Below, in pieces: positions 1 to 5,408 of a stretch of DNA of 8,421 nucleotides; positions within the stretch are counted from its first letter, which is position 1; every line of letters starts with the position of its first letter. The stretch is from Lachnospiraceae bacterium (GTDB lineage Bacteria > Bacillota_A > Clostridia > Lachnospirales > Lachnospiraceae): positions 1 to 8,421 of the forward strand of contig JAFQDI010000122.1 of assembly GCA_017416055.1 (NCBI GenBank). Direction: 5' to 3'. Under the pieces are notes generated by a model. It made no database searches. It was not told where the DNA came from and worked only from the letters and a program-made list of their open reading frames with translations. The position numbers and the translations under genes are program-made.

Positions 1-282
1 ATTGATACGGAGGCATTGATCGAGGCGCTGAAGACGAAGAAATTCTCTGCGGTCGGTCTGGATGTGTATGAGGATGAAGACGAGCTGGTCTATGAAAATC
101 ATTTCAGCGATATTATCACCAACGAGACCGTGGCGAGGCTGCTCATGTTTCCGCAGGTCGTAATCACGTCCCATCAGGCGTTTTTTACCAGGGAGGCCTT
201 GCAGGCGATCGCGGTGACCACCATGGAGAATGTGTATGCGTTTGAGAATGGGTTACAGTTGGTGAATGAAGTGAAAATTTGA
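1..282 (+). CDS. D-lactate dehydrogenase / D-isomer-specific 2-hydroxyacid dehydrogenase, C-terminal fragment
   Basis: The reading frame is open from base 1, so the gene starts upstream of the window; 93 C-terminal residues are visible. The family reduces pyruvate (or another 2-oxoacid) to the D-hydroxyacid with NADH in the cytoplasm, a fermentative NAD+ recycling step. Visible family signatures are G-L-D-V-Y-E at visible residues 19-24, which is the end of the NAD-binding domain, then an acidic E-L-V-Y segment, A-R-L-L at 45-48, and T-S-H-Q-A-F-F-T at 56-63. The His in the last motif (visible residue 58) matches the catalytic acid/base His of D-LDH and VanH-type enzymes. The H-Q-A-F form favours D-lactate dehydrogenase over phosphoglycerate or glycerate dehydrogenases. 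A TTG at 16 would only be an internal codon. No convincing terminator follows: a short AGTTT/AAACT dyad lies at 297-310. The exact substrate is inferred. Confidence 0.8.
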   Translation: MDTEALIEALKTKKFSAVGLDVYEDEDELVYENHFSDIITNETVARLLMFPQVVITSHQAFFTREALQAIAVTTMENVYAFENGLQLVNEVKI

Positions 283-313
283 GCATGATTTTATTAAGTT
301 TTTTTAAACTGCC

Positions 314-341
314 TTGTAATTTGGGACAATTTTGTTATGAT
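314..341 (+). promoter_or_regulatory. Putative sigma-A-type promoter for the SanA-like gene
   Basis: The -10 candidate TATGAT (336-341) is preceded by TGT (333-335), giving an extended -10 (TGn). A weak -35, TTGTAA (314-319), lies 16 bases upstream. The predicted transcription start near 348 would place the large stem-loop at 352-397 at the very 5' end of the mRNA. The call rests on consensus matching by eye only. Confidence 0.4.
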
Positions 342-351
342 AGAAATTACC

Positions 352-397
352 TTTGGACAGTAGGGCATTGCATTTGTTCAATGCCTCGCTGTCCGAA
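352..397 (+). promoter_or_regulatory. Long stem-loop in the 5' leader of the SanA-like gene
   Basis: Arms 355-370 (GGACAGTAGGGCATTG) and 379-394 (CAATGCCTCGCTGTCC) pair over 16 positions as RNA, with one A-C mismatch and two G-U pairs, around an 8-base loop (371-378). Flanking TTT (352-354) and GAA (395-397) can extend the stem to about 19 pairs. No U-tract follows on either strand, so it is not a standard intrinsic terminator. It sits just downstream of the predicted promoter and 27 bases before the ATG at 425. A 5' mRNA-stabilising hairpin, a protein-binding site, or a DNA palindrome bound by a regulator are all possible. The pairing is seen directly; the function is unknown. Confidence 0.6.
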
Positions 398-424
398 ACA
401 AGTTACATAGCAAAGGGGAAATTG

Positions 425-1102
425 ATGAAAAAGCGTAAATGGATGAAAAGAGTGTTGATTATCCTGTTGTGTCTGGCTGTCGTGGGGACTGTGACGCTGA
501 TCGGGATGAATGCACGGGTGAAGAGTGTGGGGAAAAAGCATCTGCTGACGGCGCAAGAAGCTGCGCAGCTTACCGATGTGGACTGTATTTTGGTGTTGGG
601 GTGTCTGGTGAGAAGTGATGGCAGTCTGAGCAACATGCTCCACGACAGACTGGTGAGAGGTGTCGAATTGTATGATCTGGGGATTGCTCCGAAGCTGCTC
701 ATGAGCGGTGACCATGGCCGGACAGATTACGATGAGGTGAACACGATGAAAGCCTACGCCGTGGAACAGGGAATTCCGTCGTCGGATGTGTTTATGGATC
801 ATGCGGGTTTTTCCACGTATGAGAGTATGTACCGCGCGAAGGAGGTCTTCGCGGCGGATAAAATTATCATTGTCAGTCAGGAATATCATCTGTATCGTGC
901 GCTGTACATTGCGGAAAAATTGGGCCTAGAGGCATACGGTGTGGCATCCGAGGGTGACAATTACGGTGGTCAGACGTACCGCGAGGTGCGCGAGATCCTG
1001 GCCAGAGTGAAGGATGCGATCTACACCGTGTTCAAGCCAAAGCCCACTTATCTGGGCACGGTGATCCCGGTCAGCGGGAACGGTGATTTGACTAACGATT
1101 AA
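425..1102 (+). CDS. SanA/YdcF-family (DUF218) membrane-anchored protein
   Basis: The protein has 225 residues. The start at ATG 425 is chosen because it follows AAAGGGGAA and begins a typical basic N-terminus; an upstream TTG at 353 lies inside the leader hairpin. A positively charged start (MKKRKWMKR) precedes one hydrophobic segment at about residues 8-28, so the protein is probably tethered in the membrane with its domain outside. The DUF218 domain runs from about residue 53: C-I-L-V-L-G-C at the first strand, R-L-x-R-G-V-E-L-Y, L-L-M-S-G-D (the conserved GD), D-Y-D-E-V-N-T-M, A-G-F-S-T-Y-E-S and I-I-V-S-Q-E-Y-H-L-Y-R-A. It ends in K-P-T-Y-L-G-T-V-I-P, which closely recalls the end of E. 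coli SanA. SanA and ElyC relatives affect envelope integrity and vancomycin sensitivity; the biochemical reaction is not established. Its stop overlaps that of the convergent minus-strand gene. Confidence 0.85.
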   Translation: MKKRKWMKRVLIILLCLAVVGTVTLIGMNARVKSVGKKHLLTAQEAAQLTDVDCILVLGCLVRSDGSLSNMLHDRLVRGVELYDLGIAPKLLMSGDHGRTDYDEVNTMKAYAVEQGIPSSDVFMDHAGFSTYESMYRAKEVFAADKIIIVSQEYHLYRALYIAEKLGLEAYGVASEGDNYGGQTYREVREILARVKDAIYTVFKPKPTYLGTVIPVSGNGDLTND

Positions 1103-1362
1103 TTTACCGTTGGATCCATGATTGGAGCGTGGGTATCGTCCGCCGGATCGATGGCCGGAACAATAAAAGGATAGACATCTTGGTAAGCGTTGAGCGCATC
1201 GTCGGTGACCGGGCCGTGTGTGATCAGACCGGTCATTTCGGTGGCGGAGGCGGATTTTTCCAAATAGTGATAAGGTTCTGCTTCGGTGGGGTGTTCAATC
1301 ACCTCACCGTTTTTGATATGAGGATAGGATGCAGGGTCATCATAGTGGCGTATTGTGTGCAT
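1099..1362 (-). CDS. Small orphan protein of unknown function (87 aa)
   Basis: I do not recognise this gene. The start at 1362 is favoured over the earlier in-frame ATG at 1401 because AAAGGAG lies 6 bases before it on the minus strand. The 87-residue product is acidic and proline/histidine-rich, beginning MHTIRHYDDPASYPHIKNG. A central stretch (about residues 33-49) has K-S-A-S-A-T-E-M-T-G-L, followed by P-V-T-D-D-A-L-N-A-Y-Q-D-V-Y-P-F, and the tail is rich in Asp and Pro. There is no signal peptide, membrane helix or Cys-based metal motif, so it is probably a soluble cytoplasmic protein. The opposite strand is also open over much of this region (1129-1392), but that frame lacks a ribosome site and gives an unconvincing Gly/Phe/Ile-rich product. 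The gene is convergent with the SanA-like gene, and the palindromic TTAA at 1099-1102 serves both stops. Confidence 0.6.
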   Translation of the reverse strand: MHTIRHYDDPASYPHIKNGEVIEHPTEAEPYHYLEKSASATEMTGLITHGPVTDDALNAYQDVYPFIVPAIDPADDTHAPIMDPTVN

Positions 1363-1526
1363 AGTGTCTCCTTTCTGCAAAACAAAAAATGATTGATGCA
1401 ATTAGTATCGGAAAAAAAGAAAAAAAGATTCACAGACATGCGAAATTCAACTAGATTTATGTGGTAAAATGGGGAAATGTTTGGTACAATAAATGTTTAA
1501 GAAGCTTTGATGCGGAGATGTGTTAG
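1363..1526. other. Divergent intergenic region between the minus-strand orphan and the metallophosphoesterase
   Basis: This 164-base AT-rich gap must hold the start signals for two diverging genes. The orphan's ribosome site is read on the minus strand at about 1369-1375. A purine tract (gaaaaaaagaaaaaaag, 1411-1427) lies mid-gap. Two plus-strand -10-like elements lie at the right. I saw no convincing minus-strand -35/-10 pair and no strong hairpin. Confidence 0.5.
1462..1490 (+). promoter_or_regulatory. Tandem extended -10 elements upstream of the metallophosphoesterase gene
   Basis: Two near-identical extended -10 motifs occur 20 bases apart: TGGTAAAAT (1462-1470) and TGGTACAAT (1482-1490). 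Neither has a good -35 at 16-18 bases; the first copy itself falls where the second's -35 would be. Extended -10 promoters can work with weak -35 elements. Either could drive the gene starting at 1527. The call is based on motif recognition only. Confidence 0.35.
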
Positions 1527-2468
1527 ATGAAATTTGCAATCGTTTCAGATATCCATGGAAATTTACCTGCACTTGATGCGGTTATTAAAGACGCAAAAAG
1601 CAGAGATGTGGATCAATTCATCTTTGTGGGAGATTACTGTCTCAGCAATCCGTATCCAAACGAGTGTATTGAGAGGGTTAGAAATCTAGAACATAAATAT
1701 GTGATTCGTGGGAATGAAGAACAATATCTGGAAAATTTGATTGGAAAAGACCAAAGTCGTTGGACTGACGGGCAGATGCAGATTTCGTACTGGTGTTTTC
1801 GTAATATCAGCACTGAAAACCTGGACTATTTATTGGCAAGACCGAAGCAACTCGAATTTGTCTGCAACGATGTCACGATATATGTGGCGCATTCATCCGA
1901 AGCGTTTGTAGGGCACAGTGAGCAGAAAGAGTGGTCTACAGCAGGCGTTGCTGAAAAGTACGGCGAACGGATGGTCAGTCATGCAAATTTTTGTGCAGAT
2001 ATACGCCGCGATCTGGACAAAGATAGTCAGTTCCTCGAACGCTTGAAAATGTTGGATTCGGGAGTTTATATATTTGGTCATACACATATTCAGTGGAGTT
2101 ATCAATCTGCAGATGGGAATAAGATGCTAATTAACCCGGGGTCTTGTGGACTGCCATTGGATTGTACTGACGAAGGTGCTCCGTATACGATTCTAGAGAT
2201 ATCGGGAGGGAAGATATTAATCCTTGAGGAATATCGAGTTCCTTATGACAAAAAGAATTATCTTGAGGCTTTTCTGAACAGTGACCAATTTGCGAAGGCG
2301 AACGTTTGGAGTAAAGTCATTTTGCAGGAATTGCAGACCAATCGGGAACATCTGACCTTCTTTCTGAGATTCGTGGAAAATTATGCGAAGGAAATCGGAG
2401 ATGAGCAGAGGCCATTTTCGGTATCTACCTGGGAGCAGGCGTATGCACTTTGGCAGAAGCGTGGATGA
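1527..2468 (+). CDS. Calcineurin-like metallophosphoesterase
   Basis: The 313-residue protein starts at ATG 1527, preceded by GGAG at 1514-1517. The N-terminal two-thirds is a Metallophos/YfcE-like domain: D-I-H (D8, H10), G-D-Y (D36), G-N-E-E (N63), a His in V-A-H-S-S (H122) and G-H-T-H (H185, H187), followed by N-P-G-S-C-G at 203-208. Together these give the usual two-metal site that hydrolyses phosphomono- or diesters in the cytoplasm. The third motif reads G-N-E-E where many relatives have G-N-H-D/E, so one catalytic His is absent and the substrate may differ. A C-terminal extension of about 75 residues after the phosphoesterase core has no motif I recognise. Codon use is more AT-rich than in pgeF downstream. 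The substrate is unknown; nucleotide or phosphodiester hydrolysis is possible. The ribosome site of the NUDIX pseudogene begins 5 bases after its stop. Confidence 0.85.
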   Translation: MKFAIVSDIHGNLPALDAVIKDAKSRDVDQFIFVGDYCLSNPYPNECIERVRNLEHKYVIRGNEEQYLENLIGKDQSRWTDGQMQISYWCFRNISTENLDYLLARPKQLEFVCNDVTIYVAHSSEAFVGHSEQKEWSTAGVAEKYGERMVSHANFCADIRRDLDKDSQFLERLKMLDSGVYIFGHTHIQWSYQSADGNKMLINPGSCGLPLDCTDEGAPYTILEISGGKILILEEYRVPYDKKNYLEAFLNSDQFAKANVWSKVILQELQTNREHLTFFLRFVENYAKEIGDEQRPFSVSTWEQAYALWQKRG

Positions 2469-2486
2469 ACGGTGAGGAGTGTACGG

Positions 2487-2944
2487 ATGGGATATATCAT
2501 GGATTTGAGAAAAGAAATCGGTCACAGACCGTTGATAATGGCTGGCGCCTGTGTTTTAATCTTAAATGAAAAGAATCAACTTTTACTTCAAAAGAGAGCA
2601 GACAATGGCTATTGGGGATATCCCGGCGGGGCACTGGAATTGGGTGAAAGTTTCGAGGAATGTGCCAAGCGGGAGGTAATAGAAGAAACTGGATTGGAGT
2701 GTCTGAAATTAACCTATTTCGCGCACCAGTCCGGAAAAAGATGCATTACATGTATCCGAACGGCGACTAAGTATATACTGCAGAGATGGTGTTTCTTTGC
2801 AACAAGTATCGAGGCGAATTGAGAGTGCAGACATCGGAAGCATTGGAACATAGTTTTTTTGATTTGAATAATCTTCCGAACAATATATCTCCTCTTAATA
2901 AAGACGTAATTTATATGTTGGCAGACAAATTTGATAAGAGATAA
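2487..2944 (+). pseudogene. NUDIX hydrolase, inactivated by a frameshift and an in-frame stop
   Basis: GAGGAG (2474-2479) lies 7 bases before ATG 2487, so that start is preferred to GTG 2472 or ATG 2499. The first frame carries a complete NUDIX box at about residues 49-71: G-A-L-E-L-G-E, then R-E-V-x-E-E-x-G-L. The family cleaves nucleoside diphosphates linked to another moiety, often cleaning damaged nucleotides. After H-Q-S-G-K the frame becomes nonsense and stops at 2822. The continuation M-H-Y-M-Y-P-N-G-D, then V-Y-T-A-E-M-V-F-L, runs in another frame to TAA 2942-2944 and restores a normal NUDIX length of about 152 residues. One base appears to be missing in or beside the A-run 2735-2739. 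A second lesion, TAA at 2768-2770, sits where relatives usually have Glu (N-G-D-E). Two lesions make a real pseudogene likelier than one sequencing error or programmed frameshifting. Confidence 0.85.
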
Positions 2945-2957
2945 GGAGATTGTAATA

Positions 2958-3746
2958 ATGTCAATTATGATCAACCATATTGACAAATTAGAATATCTCA
3001 CCGCCGAGAACATTTTGGTCCCCCACTGTTTCACCACCCGCCGCGGCGGTGTCAGCACCGGTCATCTGGCCGGCCTGAATATCGGTTCGAAGCGGGGAGA
3101 CAGCCCGGAAAATGTGGAGCGAAATTTTGAGATATTGTGCGATGCGCTTGGGACAGAGCGCGAGAATTTGGTGTTGACCAGACAGACCCATTCGGATATT
3201 GTCCGCGTGGTGACGAGGACGGATGCGACGGGAGTCGATCACAGCGTGAATCCTGAGTGCGATGCGCTGATTACCGATGATCCCGGTACCGGACTGGTGA
3301 TCTTTACTGCGGACTGTACACCGATTTTGCTATGGGACCCGGTTACCGGTGCGGTGGGCGCGGCCCATGCCGGATGGCGAGGGACTGCGACGAAGATTGC
3401 AGCGAAGACCGCTCGTGCGATGAGGGACAACTTCGGATGCAATCCGGAAAACATTTGCGCGGCGATCGGACCGAACATTGGTGTTTGCTGTTTTGAGACA
3501 GATGGCGATGTGCCGGAAGCGATGAGAGAGGCATTTGGACCGGAGGCGGAAGCGTTTATTCGATCCGACGGCGAGAAATATCATGTTGATTTGAAGGGAC
3601 TGAATGCACTTGCTCTTCGCGAGGCAGGGGTTCAGAAGATTGAGATCAGCACAGAGTGCACCATGTGTGAGCATGAGCGGTTTTGGTCTCACCGATACAC
3701 GAAGGGAATTCGCGGTTCGCAGGGCGCGCTCATTGTGTGCCGATAG
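2958..3746 (+). CDS. pgeF: Peptidoglycan editing factor PgeF (laccase-domain, YfiH/YlmD family)
   Basis: The protein has 262 residues, normal for the family. ATG 2958 is chosen because AAGGAG (2943-2948) lies 9 bases upstream; that site overlaps the stop of the NUDIX remnant. Visible signatures are T-T-R-R-G-G-V-S at 26-33, L-N-I-G then G-D at 40-48, Q-T-H-S at 76-79, F-T-A-D-C-T-P-I at 116-123, A-A-H-A-G-W-R-G-T at 135-143, I-G-P-N-I-G-V-C-C-F-E at 170-180, and a C-terminal E-C-T-M-C at 233-237. H78, C120 and H137 match the conserved metal ligands. Family members are cytoplasmic; they have been linked to removing L-Ser misincorporated for L-Ala in peptidoglycan precursors and to purine nucleoside phosphorylase/deaminase and polyphenol oxidase activities. 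GC content jumps relative to the preceding gene. It is followed closely by gloA, 62 bases on. Confidence 0.92.
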   Translation: MSIMINHIDKLEYLTAENILVPHCFTTRRGGVSTGHLAGLNIGSKRGDSPENVERNFEILCDALGTERENLVLTRQTHSDIVRVVTRTDATGVDHSVNPECDALITDDPGTGLVIFTADCTPILLWDPVTGAVGAAHAGWRGTATKIAAKTARAMRDNFGCNPENICAAIGPNIGVCCFETDGDVPEAMREAFGPEAEAFIRSDGEKYHVDLKGLNALALREAGVQKIEISTECTMCEHERFWSHRYTKGIRGSQGALIVCR

Positions 3747-3770
3747 TGCCGAATGTTAATCATGACCGGA

Positions 3771-3793
3771 TTTTGAAAAACGGTTTTCGAAAA
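3771..3793 (+). promoter_or_regulatory. A/T-rich hairpin abutting the gloA ribosome site
   Basis: TTTTGAAAA (3771-3779) can pair with TTTTCGAAAA (3784-3793) around loop ACGG, giving 9 pairs with one bulged G (3789). It ends directly against the GAGGAGG Shine-Dalgarno (3794-3800). The stem is weak (mostly A-U), so it may simply be an AT-rich spacer; a modest effect on translation or mRNA ends is conceivable. Confidence 0.3.
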
Positions 3794-3808
3794 GAGGAGG
3801 AAAAAAGC

Positions 3809-4180
3809 ATGAAATTTGCAATGGTCCATGAAAATTATAACGTACTGGACTTGGCGCGCTCACTGGAATTTTATGAGAGAGCGCTGGGACTCACCGAAAA
3901 GCATCGCAAGGAGGCGAAGGACGGATCCTTCGTTATTGTGTACGTGGGCAATGAGGAGAGTGACTTCCTTTTGGAGTTGACTTGGCTGGCTGACCGCAAG
4001 GAGCCGTACAATCTGGGCGATGAGGAGTTTCATCTGGCGTTTCGCGTGGATGACTTTGAGGCGGCACATCAGCTTCACGAGGAGATGGGGTGCATCGTGT
4101 ATGAGAATAAGGGAATGGGGATCTACTTTATCACTGATCCGGACGGCTATTGGCTGGAGATCATCCCAACGAGAAAGTAG
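3809..4180 (+). CDS. gloA: Lactoylglutathione lyase / glyoxalase I (VOC superfamily)
   Basis: The 123-residue protein starts at ATG 3809, 8 bases after GAGGAGG; an upstream in-frame ATG at 3683 lies inside pgeF and is rejected. It is a single vicinal-oxygen-chelate protein with two beta-alpha-beta-beta-beta repeats. H7 (M-V-H-E-N-Y-N-V), E56 (L-L-E-L-T), H75 (F-H-L-A-F) and E117 (W-L-E-I-I) correspond to the four metal ligands of E. coli GloA, and D-P-D-G-Y at 110-114 is the usual C-terminal signature. The lack of a long insertion matches the short, typically Ni/Co-dependent bacterial type. The reaction isomerises the methylglyoxal-thiol hemithioacetal to the S-lactoyl thiol in the cytoplasm. 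Clostridia often lack glutathione, so the physiological thiol is uncertain. A related VOC enzyme with another substrate is the main alternative. Confidence 0.85.
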   Translation: MKFAMVHENYNVLDLARSLEFYERALGLTEKHRKEAKDGSFVIVYVGNEESDFLLELTWLADRKEPYNLGDEEFHLAFRVDDFEAAHQLHEEMGCIVYENKGMGIYFITDPDGYWLEIIPTRK

Positions 4181-4259
4181 GATAATTGGCCCGAAAATAT
4201 CCCTGTAAGAACAAAACCAAAAGGATCAAATAAATACCAATGTTAAGGAGAGCATGATT

Positions 4260-4745
4260 ATGAGAAGAGACAAGATCAACTACTATCTGGACCTGGCGGA
4301 GATGGTGTCCAACCGCGGTACCTGCCTGAGAAAGCGTTACGGTGCGGTGATCGTGAAGAACGACGAGGTGATTTCCACCGGATATGTGGGTGCGCCCCGC
4401 GGCCGCAAGAACTGTATTGATCTGGGAAGTTGTGTTCGCGCGAAGCTGAATGTTCCCCGCGGGGAGCGCTATGAGCTTTGCCGCAGCGTACACGCGGAGG
4501 CAAATGCGATCATCAGCGCACCTCGCGACAAGATGATCGGAAGTTCTATGTTCCTCTGTGGTTTGGAGATGGATACGGACGAGTATGTGCGCAATTCCAG
4601 CTGCTGCTCCATGTGCAAGCGCATGGTGATCAACGCCGGAATTGAAAAGGTATATATCCGCGACTCCAAGGACGAGTATCGCGTGGTGGAGGTTCAGGAG
4701 TGGATCGACAACGATGAATCGCTGGAGGGAACCTTCGGATATTAA
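4260..4745 (+). CDS. Deoxycytidylate (dCMP) deaminase
   Basis: The protein has 161 residues. Two in-frame ATGs occur at 4254 and 4260; AAGGAG (4245-4250) is 3 bases from the first and 9 from the second, so 4260 is preferred. The zinc-dependent cytidine/deoxycytidylate deaminase fold is shown by T-C-L-R-K-R-Y-G-A-V-I-V at 21-32, G-Y-V-G-A-P-R-G at 41-48, H-A-E-A-N at 78-82 and C-S-M-C at 116-119, followed by I-N-A-G-I-E-K-V-Y. H78, C116 and C119 are the expected zinc ligands and E80 the proton-shuttling Glu. The residue before the CxxC, usually Pro, is Cys115 here. The enzyme converts dCMP to dUMP, supplying thymidylate synthase. It is homologous to ComEB, which in Bacillus lies in the competence operon; here no com genes are near. 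Other cytosine-nucleotide substrates are less likely. A GNAT gene follows at once. Confidence 0.88.
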   Translation: MRRDKINYYLDLAEMVSNRGTCLRKRYGAVIVKNDEVISTGYVGAPRGRKNCIDLGSCVRAKLNVPRGERYELCRSVHAEANAIISAPRDKMIGSSMFLCGLEMDTDEYVRNSSCCSMCKRMVINAGIEKVYIRDSKDEYRVVEVQEWIDNDESLEGTFGY

Positions 4746-4764
4746 GGAGAGACAAAACGACATC

Positions 4765-5277
4765 ATGAGAATACGTGAAGCAACAAAAGGCGACCTGGCG
4801 GCAATCATGGCGATTGTCCGTCAGGCGCAGGAATATTTTCGAAGCCGGGGAATCAACCAATGGCAAAATAATTATCCGACAGAGGCAGTTTTTCTCGCAG
4901 ACATGGAACTGGGAGAAAGTTTTGTGTTGGAGGAAGACGAAGAGGTCATCGGAACGTTCATGGCCTCTTTTCGCGAGGATCCCACCTATCAGGTGATCGT
5001 GGACGGGGAGTGGCAATATAAAGGTCCCTATGCGGTGATCCATCGGGTGGCGATGGACAACCGGGTGAAAGGACGAGGCCTTGGAGGTCAGGTCGTTCAG
5101 TTCATGGCGGAGCGGTGTCTGAACCGAGAGGAGCCGGTTTTTGTACTGCGCGGGGATACACATAAGGATAATCATTCCATGCAGCGATTGTTTGTGAAGA
5201 ATGGTTATCGTCACTGTGGAACCATTTTTCTGGCGGATGGAAGTGAGAGATGGGCATTTGAGAAACGCCTGAAGTAA
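4765..5277 (+). CDS. GNAT-family N-acetyltransferase
   Basis: The 170-residue protein begins at ATG 4765 with the typical GNAT opening M-R-I-R-E-A-T-K-G-D-L. AAGGAGA (4744-4750), overlapping the dCMP deaminase stop, is the only ribosome site but is rather far (14 bases); no closer start exists in frame. Acetyl-CoA motif A is at about residues 93-115: H-R-V-A-M-D, then V-K-G-R-G-L-G-G, matching the R/Q-x-x-G-x-G/A pyrophosphate loop. Motif B, N-H-S-M-Q-R-L-F-V-K-N-G-Y, is at 136-148. The N-terminal G-I-N-Q-W-Q-x-x-Y-P at 29-38 is common in a clostridial GNAT subgroup. It transfers an acetyl group from acetyl-CoA to an unknown amine (small molecule or protein N-terminus). The short spacing implies co-transcription with the deaminase. 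The gene ends 131 bases before the next start. Confidence 0.85.
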   Translation: MRIREATKGDLAAIMAIVRQAQEYFRSRGINQWQNNYPTEAVFLADMELGESFVLEEDEEVIGTFMASFREDPTYQVIVDGEWQYKGPYAVIHRVAMDNRVKGRGLGGQVVQFMAERCLNREEPVFVLRGDTHKDNHSMQRLFVKNGYRHCGTIFLADGSERWAFEKRLK

Positions 5278-5408
5278 GAAATGGCTTTACTTGAATGGAC
5301 GAGGACAGGAATTGGGTGGCGATTGACACTTTCTGGGGTTCCATTTTTTCTCTCGGTTTTGTAGAGTGAGGTTGAGTTGAAAAAATGATACTTCACGGAG
5401 GGCTTGGA
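5278..5408 (+). other. Intergenic leader of the Xre-family gene
   Basis: A perfect -35 hexamer, TTGACA, lies at 5323-5328, but the position 16-18 bases downstream holds only a T-rich stretch without a good -10, so a promoter is possible but not shown. GTTGA is directly repeated at 5371-5380. AAGTAA/TTACTT (5272-5277 with 5287-5292) forms a short dyad without a U-run, so it is not a convincing terminator for the GNAT gene. Confidence 0.35.

Noticed and set aside
297..310. Terminator after the D-lactate dehydrogenase gene
   Set aside because: The AGTTT/AAACT dyad is five weak pairs with a T-only loop and no following U-tract.
1129..1392. Plus-strand open frame (87 codons) opposite the minus-strand orphan gene
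   Set aside because: It has no ribosome site, an odd composition, and its strand is contradicted by the good AAAGGAG before the minus-strand start at 1362.
2735..2822. Programmed -1 frameshift in the NUDIX gene
   Set aside because: The A-run is only five long, no stimulatory hairpin is evident, and the alternative frame meets TAA at 2768, so slippage would not give full-length protein.
4161..4808. Long minus-strand open frame (215 codons) across the dCMP deaminase gene
   Set aside because: It is the shadow of a clearly recognised plus-strand enzyme with intact zinc motifs; the antisense product has no recognisable domain.
5272..5292. Intrinsic terminator after the GNAT gene at 4765
   Set aside because: The stem is only six A/T-rich pairs and no U-run follows.
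5323..5351. Consensus promoter before the Xre gene
   Set aside because: TTGACA is perfect, but no acceptable -10 lies 16-18 bases downstream, so it is noted within the leader region rather than called.
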